Source: JBBQRS01 sp038214535 (GTDB lineage Bacteria; Chloroflexota; Anaerolineae; CG2-30-64-16). From it: 38,141 bases of DNA. Of the stretch, positions 32,166 through 38,141 are shown in pieces; the first letter of the stretch is position 1, and each line of letters opens with the position of its first letter. The notes under the pieces were generated by a model, which worked only from the letters and a program-made list of their open reading frames with translations, was not told the DNA's origin and searched no databases. The position numbers and the translations under genes were made by a program. The stretch is from positions 1-38,141 of the forward strand of contig JBBQRS010000042.1 of assembly GCA_038214535.1 (NCBI GenBank), read 5' to 3'.

Positions 32166-32830
32166 GCTCTCTCTTCCTTCTCGATGGCTGCCACGGAATC
32201 AATCAATTCGCGCACCTGCCGCGCCTTGAGCCGGTAGCTGGCCCGGTTGGCGAGCAAGACCGCCTGGCTTTCGAGGACGATACGTAACTCGACCAACCCA
32301 TTCTCGCGCAACGTTGTGCCCGTCTGTACCAGATCCACGATCAGATCCGCCAGCCCGACCAGCGGCGCAAGCTCGACGGAACCCGACATGATGATGATCT
32401 CGGGGGCCAGCCCGCGCTTGCGAAAGAACGCGTCCGTCAGCCGCGGGAATTTGGTCGCGACCTTCGGGCTTTTTTCCAGCCTGAGGGGACGGTCGGGCCG
32501 ATCTTCCTTGCCCGCAACGACCAGGCGGCAATAGCCAAACGGCAGCCGCAGCGGTTCGTAAACGTCCCGTTCGGCCTCGCGCACCACGTCAAGCCCGGCA
32601 ATTCCGATATCCGCCGCGCCATATTCCACAAAGACCGGCACATCGGAGGGTTTGACCAGGATGAAGCGCAACCGCCCATCTTCCCCATCCACCACGAGCT
32701 TGCGCCCGCCGTTGAGATCATGCGGCATTCCATACCCCGCGCGCGCTAGATGCGCCAGCGCGTCGTCTGTCAGCCGTCCCTTCGGCAGCGCAACTGTCAG
32801 TGGACCCTCATTCAGCGTGCTTGACGCCAC
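32162..32830 (-). CDS. hisG: ATP phosphoribosyltransferase, short form
   Basis: HisG joins ATP and PRPP, the first and feedback-controlled step of histidine synthesis. The 222-residue protein is the short form: VALPKGRL, GAADIGIAGLDVV, IIIMSGSVELAPLVGLAD and IVDLVQTGTTLRENGL are present. The C-terminal regulatory domain is missing, so it needs HisZ. AGGAG (32843-32839) lies eight bases before GTG 32830, inside the hisZ end; the TTG at 32848 is rejected. Overlap with hisZ is 19 bases. Confidence 0.94.
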   Translation of the reverse strand: MASSTLNEGPLTVALPKGRLTDDALAHLARAGYGMPHDLNGGRKLVVDGEDGRLRFILVKPSDVPVFVEYGAADIGIAGLDVVREAERDVYEPLRLPFGYCRLVVAGKEDRPDRPLRLEKSPKVATKFPRLTDAFFRKRGLAPEIIIMSGSVELAPLVGLADLIVDLVQTGTTLRENGLVELRIVLESQAVLLANRASYRLKARQVRELIDSVAAIEKEERA

Positions 32831-34119
32831 GTTTCGATCTCCTCCCAATGATTTGCCTCCAGGGGATGCACTCCGGCGGCGTCACGCATTTCGAGATTTC
32901 CCGCTTCTCGGAATGTAAGAACCCGCTTCACGTGGCGCGCCTGAGCGGCAGACCATAGCTGATCCGGCGTAAGATCGAGCGCGTCGAGCTCAACCAGCAA
33001 CCCGCGCCGGCGCGCCTCGATCGCCCACCGCAATGCGGCCCGGGGCAACGCCGAGGCGACCAGCACGTCCGCGCTTTGCGCCGAAGCCGCAACGCCCTGT
33101 ATTTCACGCGCCAGCGCCAACCGATCCAGAATCAGCGCCCAACCGACCGCGGGGAAAGACGGTCCGAAGTGCCCGACCAGATCATCATATCGCCCGCCCG
33201 AAATCAGGCTGAAGCCCAGCCCCGGCGCGAACCCCTCGAAAGTGATGCCGGTATAGTAGTCCAGATCGCGCACCTCCGAGAGATCGTAATCGATCGCATC
33301 GGCCACGCCGTGCGCCTCCACCAGAGTCGAAAGTTCGACCAGTTCGTCGAGCGCCGTCTGCATCAGCGGGTTCAGCACGTGATTTCGCGCCTCCACCAGC
33401 ACCCCGGCGTCGCCTGATAGCAGCGGCAGGGCCAGCAGCGCCTCGCGCTCACGCGCGCCGAGTTGGCCCGCTTCCAGCACCAACGCGGCGAGTTCCGCCT
33501 CCGCCTTACGGTCAATCGCGCTGCGCATCAGTTCCGCGTAACGCGGCGGCAGCATCAGCGCTCGCATCAACCCGCGGAAATACGCCACGTGGCCGACGGT
33601 GATGCGAAACTCCGGCAAACCCGCGGCGCGCAACGCGGCCACGGCCAGCGCAATAGATTCGGCGTCGGCCTCACGCGTGGGCGCGCCGATCAGCTCGACG
33701 CCTACCTGGGTGAATTCGTGCTGGCGTCCGGCGCGCGGCGCTTCATAGCGAAACACGCTCCCGGCGTAAGCAATGCGCAACGGCAACGCCTGATCGTAGA
33801 GCCGCGTCCCGACAACGCGCGCCGTGGGGATCGTCATGTCGGGCCGCAACGCCAGCGTGCTGCCGTGGCGGTCGAAGAAACGGTACATCTCCGCATCAAT
33901 GCCCGCGCCCACGTCGGTCGCCAATGTCTCCGCATATTCGAACGTCGGCAGGATGATCTCGCGATAGCCCCATCCTTGCCATGTTGTGCGTAACGCGGCT
34001 TCCAGCTCCCGCCAGGTCGCGGCGTCTTCAAAGAGCAGATCGCGCACGCCCTCGGGCAGTGGCCGCTCGCTGGCCTGCGATGGCGCATGCGAAAGCGCGC
34101 CGGTGATTTGACTGGTCAT
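32812..34119 (-). CDS. hisZ: ATP phosphoribosyltransferase regulatory subunit
   Basis: HisZ is a histidyl-tRNA-synthetase-like protein that binds short HisG and confers histidine feedback control. The 435-residue protein has the class II core motifs ALRPDMTIPTARVVGTR and FRYEAPRAGRQHEFTQVGVE. EVRDLDYYTGITFEGF and ISGGRYDDL follow. The last 90 residues form an anticodon-domain-like tail. It does not aminoacylate in known cases. First gene of the his operon, preceded by an attenuator-like leader; ATG 34119 follows GGGGA. Confidence 0.93.
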   Translation of the reverse strand: MTSQITGALSHAPSQASERPLPEGVRDLLFEDAATWRELEAALRTTWQGWGYREIILPTFEYAETLATDVGAGIDAEMYRFFDRHGSTLALRPDMTIPTARVVGTRLYDQALPLRIAYAGSVFRYEAPRAGRQHEFTQVGVELIGAPTREADAESIALAVAALRAAGLPEFRITVGHVAYFRGLMRALMLPPRYAELMRSAIDRKAEAELAALVLEAGQLGAREREALLALPLLSGDAGVLVEARNHVLNPLMQTALDELVELSTLVEAHGVADAIDYDLSEVRDLDYYTGITFEGFAPGLGFSLISGGRYDDLVGHFGPSFPAVGWALILDRLALAREIQGVAASAQSADVLVASALPRAALRWAIEARRRGLLVELDALDLTPDQLWSAAQARHVKRVLTFREAGNLEMRDAAGVHPLEANHWEEIETWRQAR

Positions 34120-34156
34120 TTCCCCTGAACTTCCCCGCTAACGTGATTGACTTAAC

Positions 34157-34184
34157 AAAAAAGGACTGGTTCGTCAACCAGTCC
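34157..34184 (-). terminator. Intrinsic terminator in the his leader (attenuator)
   Basis: On the minus strand GGACTGGTT (34184-34176), loop GACG, AACCAGTCC (34171-34163) and TTTTTT (34162-34157) form a perfect 9-bp terminator. It lies 37 nt upstream of hisZ. No minus-strand gene lies between it and the divergent glgB gene, so it can only act on the his transcript itself. Confidence 0.85.
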
Positions 34185-34186
34185 AT

Positions 34187-34229
34187 GGGCAAGCGCAACC
34201 CGACGTTCGGCTAAGCCGAGCGCCTGCCC
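34187..34229 (-). promoter_or_regulatory. Structured segment of the his leader
   Basis: GGGCAGGCGC (34229-34220) pairs with GCGCTTGCCC (34196-34187) over 10 bp with one G-U. The inner hairpin TCGGCTTAGCCGA (34219-34207) contains the leader-peptide stop codon. The 3' arm ends two bases before the terminator. A ribosome finishing the leader peptide would cover the 5' arm. Confidence 0.6.
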
Positions 34230-34261
34230 CACGATGTATGGTGATGGTATCGCTGTCGCAT
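34211..34261 (-). CDS. hisL: his operon leader peptide with three His codons
   Basis: A 16-codon ORF reads MRQRYHHHTSWGRRSA and stops at TAG (34213-34211). The codons CAT CAC CAT (34246-34238) are three consecutive histidines. AAGAG (34274-34270) lies eight bases before the ATG. The ORF begins about 29 nt after the predicted transcription start and ends 27 nt before the attenuator terminator. The gene is named by analogy with the enteric his leader. It has not been seen before by me in this kind of genome. Confidence 0.75.
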   Translation of the reverse strand: MRQRYHHHTSWGRRSA

Positions 34262-34296
34262 TATGTATTCTCTTGAAAGGATGCGAGAACGGCGAC

Positions 34297-34325
34297 ATGC
34301 TATCATATTGAGATGGGCGTGTCAA
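34297..34325 (-). promoter_or_regulatory. Promoter of the his operon leader
   Basis: On the minus strand a perfect TTGACA (34325-34320) and TAGCAT (34302-34297) are 17 bp apart, with TGA before the -10 acting as an extended -10. Transcription would start near 34290. Confidence 0.6.
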
Positions 34326-34348
34326 ATCTAAATTTCGCACTTGACCCC

Positions 34349-34377
34349 TTGTCGCAAGACGCGCATCAGGCTATACT
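34349..34377 (+). promoter_or_regulatory. Promoter of glgB
   Basis: TTGTCG (34349-34354) and TATACT (34372-34377) are 17 bp apart. It is divergent from the his promoter, whose -35 box is 24 bp away. AGGAG (34422-34426) lies seven bases before the glgB ATG. Confidence 0.6.
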
Positions 34378-34433
34378 AGGGCCAGATCAATATCGTCTCT
34401 GTGTAGGACTCCGGGTGAGACAGGAGCACGCTC

Positions 34434-36707
34434 ATGCCATTCACCGTATCGTCAGATCAGCAAAATCGCATCATCCACGCGTATCATCATAACCCGTTCG
34501 AGGTTCTCGGCCCGCACGAAGTGCGCGTGGACGGCGAGGATCGCGTCGCCGTCCGCGCCTTCCTCCCGCTGGCCGAACGCGCCTCTGTGCTGCCGCTGGA
34601 TGACGCCGGTCAGCCAGGCGCGCCCGTCGCGATGGCGCGCCTCAAAAACACCGATTTCTTCGAAGCGCTGTTGCCGTATCAGATCGGCAAGTTGAAATAC
34701 GAATTGGCAACTGTGGACAAAGACGGCCTGGAACGCCGGTTTCGCGACCCCTACAGCTTCCCGCCCGTGCTCACCGACCTGGATTTGCAGCTCTTCAACG
34801 AAGGCAATCACTTCCGCACCTACGACAAACTCGGCGCACATCTGATGCCGCTGGAAGGCGTCGAGGGCGTCACGTTCACGGTGTGGGCGCCGAACGCCGT
34901 GCGCGTCAGCGTCGTGGGCGATTTTAACCGGTGGGATGGCCGCAGCCACCCCATGCGCGTGCGCGGGAACTCCGGCCTGTGGGAACTTTTCATCCCCCGC
35001 CTGGAGCAAGGCACAGCCTACAAATACGAGATCAAGACGCGCAACGACACGATCCTGCTCAAAGCCGACCCCCAGGCGTTCTTCTCGGAAATCCGCCCCA
35101 AAACGGCGTCCGTCGTGTGGGACATCAGCGACTTCGCCTGGGAAGACGACCATTGGATGGCGCAACGCGCCGCCGCCGACTATCTGCATCAACCGGTCTC
35201 CATCTATGAGGTGCATCTGGGCTCCTGGATGCGCGTCCCTGACACCAACGGCTATCTCAGCTATCGCGACCTGGCGCACAGGCTGGCCGAGTATGTGCAG
35301 GCGCGCGGCTACACCCACGTCGAGCTCCTGCCCATTACCGAACACCCGCTGGATGCCTCATGGGGATATCAGGTGACCGGCTACTTCGCCCCGACCAGTC
35401 GCTTCGGCGAGCCGGAGGATTTCCAATATCTCGTGGACTATCTGCACGGACACAGCATCGGCGTCATCGTAGACTGGGTTCCCGCCCACTTCCCAAAAGA
35501 CGCCTATGGCCTGATCGCCTTCGACGGCACAGCGCTCTATGAATACGCGGATGACCGGGTCGGCGAACACAAAACCTGGGGCACGAAGGTGTTCAACTAT
35601 GGCCGCAACGAAGTCCATCAGTTCTTAATCAACAGCGCCCTCTTCTGGCTCGACAAATACCACGTTGACGGCCTGCGCGTCGACGCCGTGGCCGCCATGC
35701 TTTATCTGGACTATGGCCGCACCGAGTGGGCGCCCAACCGCTTCGGCGGGCGCGAAAACCTGGAAGCCATCGCCTTCCTGCGCAAGCTCAACGAACTGGT
35801 GCATGCGCAGTACCCCGGCGTGATCACCGCCGCCGAAGAGTCTACGGCCTTCCCCGGCGTTAGCCGCCCGACGCATCTCGGCGGGCTGGGCTTCACCATG
35901 AAGTGGAACATGGGGTGGATGCACGATACGCTGGATTACATGGCGCTGGACCCCGTCTATCGTAAGTATCATCACCAGAAGCTCACCTTTGGCTTGATGT
36001 ACGCCTTCAGCGAGAATTTCATTTTGCCCATCTCGCACGACGAAGTGGTACATCTCAAGCATTCCATGCTCGACAAGATGCCGGGCGACTTCTGGCAGCG
36101 CTTCGCCAATCTGCGGCTCTATTACGGCTTCATGTGGACGCACCCCGGCAAGAAACTGCTGTTCATGGGCCAGGATTTCGGGCAGTGGCGCGAATGGAGC
36201 GAGGAACGCAGTCTGGACTGGCATCTGACGGAGTTCGAGCCGCACCAGAAGCTGGAGCGCTGGATCACCGATCTGCACGCGCTCTATCAGGCCGAGCCGG
36301 CACTCTACGAGGTGGATTACGAGTGGACCGGCTTCGAGTGGATTGACGCGAACGATTGGGAACACAGCGTCCTGTCCTATATCCGGCGCGCCGCCGACCC
36401 GCAGGACTATCTGATCGTGGTCGCCAATTTCACGCCCGTCGTGCGCGAGGGCTATCGCATCGGCGTGCCCGAACTCTGCACCTACCGCGAAGTCCTCAAC
36501 AGCGATTCCGCGTATTACTATGGCAGCAACGTGGGCAACGCGCTGGGTCTCGAAGCGCAAGACTTGCAGTGGCAATCGCAACCCTACTCCATCGAGATCA
36601 CCTTGCCGCCGCTTGCGGTGGTGATCCTGAAGCCGGACAAGATCATCACGAAAAAGCCGGCTGAAGTCGCCGCGCCTCAGACCATCGCCGATCACGCCAC
36701 AACCTGA
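34434..36707 (+). CDS. glgB: 1,4-alpha-glucan branching enzyme
   Basis: This cytosolic GH13 enzyme makes alpha-1,6 branches in glycogen. The 757-residue protein starts with an N-terminal beta domain (about 15-120) and a CBM48 domain (about 125-225, FTVWAPNAVRVSVVGDFNRW). The catalytic barrel follows, with VHLGSW, DWVPAHFP, nucleophile Asp417 in GLRVDAVAAMLY, acid/base Glu468 in TAAEEST, and Asp536 in SHDEVVH. A C-terminal beta domain ends near residue 735, followed by a short Lys/Ala tail. The length matches full-length bacterial GlgB with both N-terminal domains. No glgC or glgP is in the window. Confidence 0.97.
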   Translation: MPFTVSSDQQNRIIHAYHHNPFEVLGPHEVRVDGEDRVAVRAFLPLAERASVLPLDDAGQPGAPVAMARLKNTDFFEALLPYQIGKLKYELATVDKDGLERRFRDPYSFPPVLTDLDLQLFNEGNHFRTYDKLGAHLMPLEGVEGVTFTVWAPNAVRVSVVGDFNRWDGRSHPMRVRGNSGLWELFIPRLEQGTAYKYEIKTRNDTILLKADPQAFFSEIRPKTASVVWDISDFAWEDDHWMAQRAAADYLHQPVSIYEVHLGSWMRVPDTNGYLSYRDLAHRLAEYVQARGYTHVELLPITEHPLDASWGYQVTGYFAPTSRFGEPEDFQYLVDYLHGHSIGVIVDWVPAHFPKDAYGLIAFDGTALYEYADDRVGEHKTWGTKVFNYGRNEVHQFLINSALFWLDKYHVDGLRVDAVAAMLYLDYGRTEWAPNRFGGRENLEAIAFLRKLNELVHAQYPGVITAAEESTAFPGVSRPTHLGGLGFTMKWNMGWMHDTLDYMALDPVYRKYHHQKLTFGLMYAFSENFILPISHDEVVHLKHSMLDKMPGDFWQRFANLRLYYGFMWTHPGKKLLFMGQDFGQWREWSEERSLDWHLTEFEPHQKLERWITDLHALYQAEPALYEVDYEWTGFEWIDANDWEHSVLSYIRRAADPQDYLIVVANFTPVVREGYRIGVPELCTYREVLNSDSAYYYGSNVGNALGLEAQDLQWQSQPYSIEITLPPLAVVILKPDKIITKKPAEVAAPQTIADHATT

Positions 36708-36714
36708 CGAACAA

Positions 36715-36744
36715 CAGGGCGAGCCGTTTCAACGGCCCGCCCTG
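36715..36744. terminator. Hairpin between convergent glgB and manA
   Basis: CAGGGCG-A-GCCGTT pairs with AACGGC-C-CGCCCTG around a 2-base centre, with a single A-C mismatch. There is no long U-run on either strand, so it could serve both genes as a weak bidirectional terminator. Confidence 0.55.
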
Positions 36745-36784
36745 TCAGAAAATATCCCGCTCGTAGCGCGCAGTCATCTGCGCT

Positions 36785-37786
36785 TTACGGCAGATACACT
36801 CTCAAGCAAACACTGGGTTCCTTTGCAACCACCGCGTATTCCCCCAGCACCGCCGGAATCAGCGCATACTGCACGGCATCGAGCGCCAGCGGATCGCCCG
36901 CCCATTGCACCTCGACCGCGCCCTCCACGCATCCCCAGATTTCCAGCGTCTCGCCCTCGCACCAACCCAAATAGCGCGCCCCCGGCATGAACGCCACTTC
37001 CTCGACCACGAAGTAGTCATTCCGCACCAACTCGAACGCTCGCACACCTTCGAGGTCATACAGCGGCGTCGGCAGCACGATCCCCGGTGGAATCTGATCG
37101 AAGTTGGTCACCGCCATCGCGTGGTCCAGGTGCAGCGGGCGTGGTTTGCCATCTGCGCCCAAGCGGCCCCAATCATGCACCCGGTAGGTCGCGTCCGAGT
37201 TCTGCTGAATCTCGGTGACAATCAGGCCGGCCTTCAAGGCGTGCAACGTGCCCGCAGGCACATCTACAGCCTGCCCCGCCTTCACCGGCAGCGACCGTAG
37301 CACGCTCTCGGTGTCACCACTCTTCAGCGCGGCCCGTAAATCTCTCTCCGTAACATCCTGCTCCAGCCCAAGGATCAGATCCGAATCCGGGTCAGCGTAC
37401 AGCACATACCACATTTCCGTTTTACCCAGATCATTGTCGTGCGCCAGCGCGTACGCATCGCCAGGATGCACTTGCAACGACAAGTCCTGATGCGCGTCCA
37501 GCAACTTCACAAGCAACGGGAAGCGGCCACGCTGCAACGCCCAGCCGGCGCGCGAGCCGACCAACTGTTCGCCCAGCTCAGCCAGGATGTCGGGCAAGAG
37601 CCGACCGGCCCAGTAGCCGTTAACCGCGGGCGTTGGCCCCGACGGATGGCCGGAGATTTCCCAACTCTCGGCGATGATGCCTGGCGGCAGCTCGCGACCG
37701 TAGAGCGTTTCCAAACGTCGCCCACCCCAAATATAGTCACGCAACACGGGCGTAAAGGTCATCGGATAGATTTTGATTTGAGACAT
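36785..37786 (-). CDS. manA: Mannose-6-phosphate isomerase, class I
   Basis: This zinc enzyme interconverts mannose 6-phosphate and fructose 6-phosphate. The 333-residue cupin protein shows DYIWGGRRLETLYG, AESWEISGHPSG, the zinc ligands LQVHPGDAYA and GKTEMWYVL, PAGTLHALKAG, and IQQNSDATYRVHDWGR. These match the short Bacillus-type ManA. ATG 37786 has only a distant ribosome binding site (GGAGA, 37806-37802). It is divergent from the RNA gene at 37.8 kb, whose -35 box lies in its 5' leader. Confidence 0.95.
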   Translation of the reverse strand: MSQIKIYPMTFTPVLRDYIWGGRRLETLYGRELPPGIIAESWEISGHPSGPTPAVNGYWAGRLLPDILAELGEQLVGSRAGWALQRGRFPLLVKLLDAHQDLSLQVHPGDAYALAHDNDLGKTEMWYVLYADPDSDLILGLEQDVTERDLRAALKSGDTESVLRSLPVKAGQAVDVPAGTLHALKAGLIVTEIQQNSDATYRVHDWGRLGADGKPRPLHLDHAMAVTNFDQIPPGIVLPTPLYDLEGVRAFELVRNDYFVVEEVAFMPGARYLGWCEGETLEIWGCVEGAVEVQWAGDPLALDAVQYALIPAVLGEYAVVAKEPSVCLRVYLP

Positions 37787-37793
37787 GGCTTAC

Positions 37794-37822
37794 TTGACAA
37801 TCTCCCATAAGGCAGGCATAAT
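37794..37822 (+). promoter_or_regulatory. Promoter of the structured RNA at 37.83 kb
   Basis: A perfect TTGACA (37794-37799) and CATAAT (37817-37822) are 17 bp apart. Transcription would start near 37829. Confidence 0.65.
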
Positions 37823-37883
37823 GCAGTCATACTCGTGAGGGTAATAACTTCCTCGCCATCCCACGACCGAGGAGGTGATGCTA

Positions 37884-37940
37884 ATGGATCAGTGTAGTAG
37901 TAAGAATGGCGTCGTAGCATCACCTCGGTTGGATGGGTAA
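37884..37940 (+). CDS. Short ORF within the structured RNA
   Basis: An 18-codon ORF, MDQCSSKNGVVASPRLDG, follows AGGAGGTGAT (37870-37879), a near-perfect complement of the 16S rRNA 3' end, at 8-base spacing from AGGAGG. Two in-frame codons upstream include another ATG (37878). The ORF covers the switching segment of the RNA, so ribosomes translating it would break fold A. There is no run of one amino acid. It could be a leader peptide or a small protein. Confidence 0.5.
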   Translation: MDQCSSKNGVVASPRLDG

Positions 37941-37955
37941 TGCTACGGCGCCGAC

Positions 37956-37992
37956 AAAATGAGGGACGGGAAACCGTTCCTCATTTTGTTTT
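37956..37992 (+). terminator. Strong intrinsic terminator with GAAA loop
   Basis: AAAATGAGGGACGG (37956-37969), loop GAAA, CCGTTCCTCATTTT (37974-37987) form a 14-bp stem with one G-U pair, followed by GTTTT. It starts 3 nt after fold B of the upstream RNA ends. Confidence 0.85.
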
Positions 37993-38043
37993 CCAAATTA
38001 AGTACTTTGGAAATTAAGTCTTCTTGAATTTCTCATTCTCATC

Positions 38044-38141
38044 ATGGACGGCAGTATAGTGCGTATTAAGTTTGGCCCGCGCCGTCTGGATCGAGAACTG
38101 CCAAGTGATCTTGATCTGCTAAGCGTTTCGCACAGCGACCA
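38044..38141 (+). CDS. Partial ORF at the right edge
   Basis: From ATG 38044 an open frame (MDGSIVRIKFGPRRLDRELP and on) runs off the window after 32 codons without a stop. It has no ribosome binding site. The product is unrecognised. Its place about 50 nt after the terminator makes it the likely target if the upstream RNA is a leader. Between the terminator and this ORF I see only AT-rich sequence. Confidence 0.4.
   Translation, partial: MDGSIVRIKFGPRRLDRELPSDLDLLSVSHSD

Larger units (their letters stand above)
37829..37992 (+). ncRNA. Unrecognised structured leader or small RNA with two exclusive hairpins
   Basis: The predicted RNA of about 165 nt runs from a strong promoter to a strong terminator. 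In fold A, CCATCC (37856-37861), ACCGAGG (37866-37872) and TGATGCTA (37876-37883) pair with GGATGG (37931-37936), CCTCGGT (37923-37929) and TAGCATCA (37915-37922). This buries a perfect ribosome binding site. In fold B, 37908-37920 pairs with 37940-37952 over 13 bp (one G-U), which frees it. Both folds need 37915-37920, so they cannot coexist. I do not recognise the family. It could be a riboswitch, a ribosome-controlled leader for the gene at 38044, or a stand-alone RNA. Confidence 0.65.

Noticed and set aside
34120..34325. T-box riboswitch in front of hisZ
   Set aside because: I found no T-box consensus (AGGGTGGNACCGCG) and no specifier-loop layout; the leader peptide fits instead.
34152..34340. 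A 62-codon minus-strand ORF across the his leader
   Set aside because: Its start lies upstream of the predicted transcription start and it has no ribosome binding site or His-codon run. The 16-codon HHH ORF in another frame explains the region better.
1..38141. CRISPR arrays, tRNA or rRNA genes, insertion sequences
   Set aside because: I saw no regularly spaced repeats, no tRNA/rRNA signature and no transposase reading frame on either strand.

Overview
This is a GC-rich, gene-dense chromosomal segment of a free-living bacterium with about 38 protein genes. The gene set suggests a Chloroflexota (Anaerolineae-like) genome. It combines an actinobacterial-type inositol-3-phosphate synthase, a short HisG paired with HisZ, a type 2 IPP isomerase beside a prenyl synthase, a heme O synthase, and long palindromes between genes. 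The taxonomic call is inference from gene content; there is no rRNA or tRNA in the window.

Layout. 0.3-9.96 kb (mostly + strand): a HAD phosphatase, signal peptidase I (lepB), deoC, a small CxxC protein, inorganic pyrophosphatase, an MBL-fold hydrolase, an NfsA-like nitroreductase, a thiolase, an MFS transporter with an apparent frameshift, a zinc-ribbon membrane protein, mutY and a ribokinase. 9.96-14.0 kb (- strand): msrP-msrQ (periplasmic methionine sulfoxide repair) and fni-prenyl synthase. 14.1-17.5 kb (+): acyl carrier protein, mobA-like protein, a LacI-family regulator with two matching operators around its promoter, and inositol-3-phosphate synthase. 17.6-21.0 kb: a hypothetical protein (-), ctaB and a starch-synthase-like glycosyltransferase (+).

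21.1-24.9 kb (-) is a complete pantothenate operon, panB-panE-panC-panD-coaX, leading from ketoisovalerate and aspartate to 4'-phosphopantothenate. Its leader has two tandem hairpins with unpaired adenosines, an antiterminator and an intrinsic terminator just before panB.

25.1-34.1 kb (-) is a histidine cluster, hisZ-G-D-C then hisB-H-A-F-I-E, with nearly every junction overlapping. A HAD phosphatase on the opposite strand sits between hisC and hisB and is a candidate for the missing histidinol-phosphatase. Upstream of hisZ is a textbook attenuator layout: promoter, a 16-codon leader peptide with three consecutive His codons, a structured segment and an intrinsic terminator.

34.4-38.1 kb: glgB (+) and a mannose-6-phosphate isomerase (-) converge. 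After them comes a promoter-driven, terminator-ended RNA of about 165 nt. It carries a very strong ribosome binding site, an 18-codon ORF and two mutually exclusive hairpins, and I do not recognise it. A partial ORF runs off the right edge.

The strongest discovery candidates are the three leader RNAs (his, pan and the unknown RNA at 37.83-37.99 kb), the HAD gene inside the his cluster, and the paired LacI operators.
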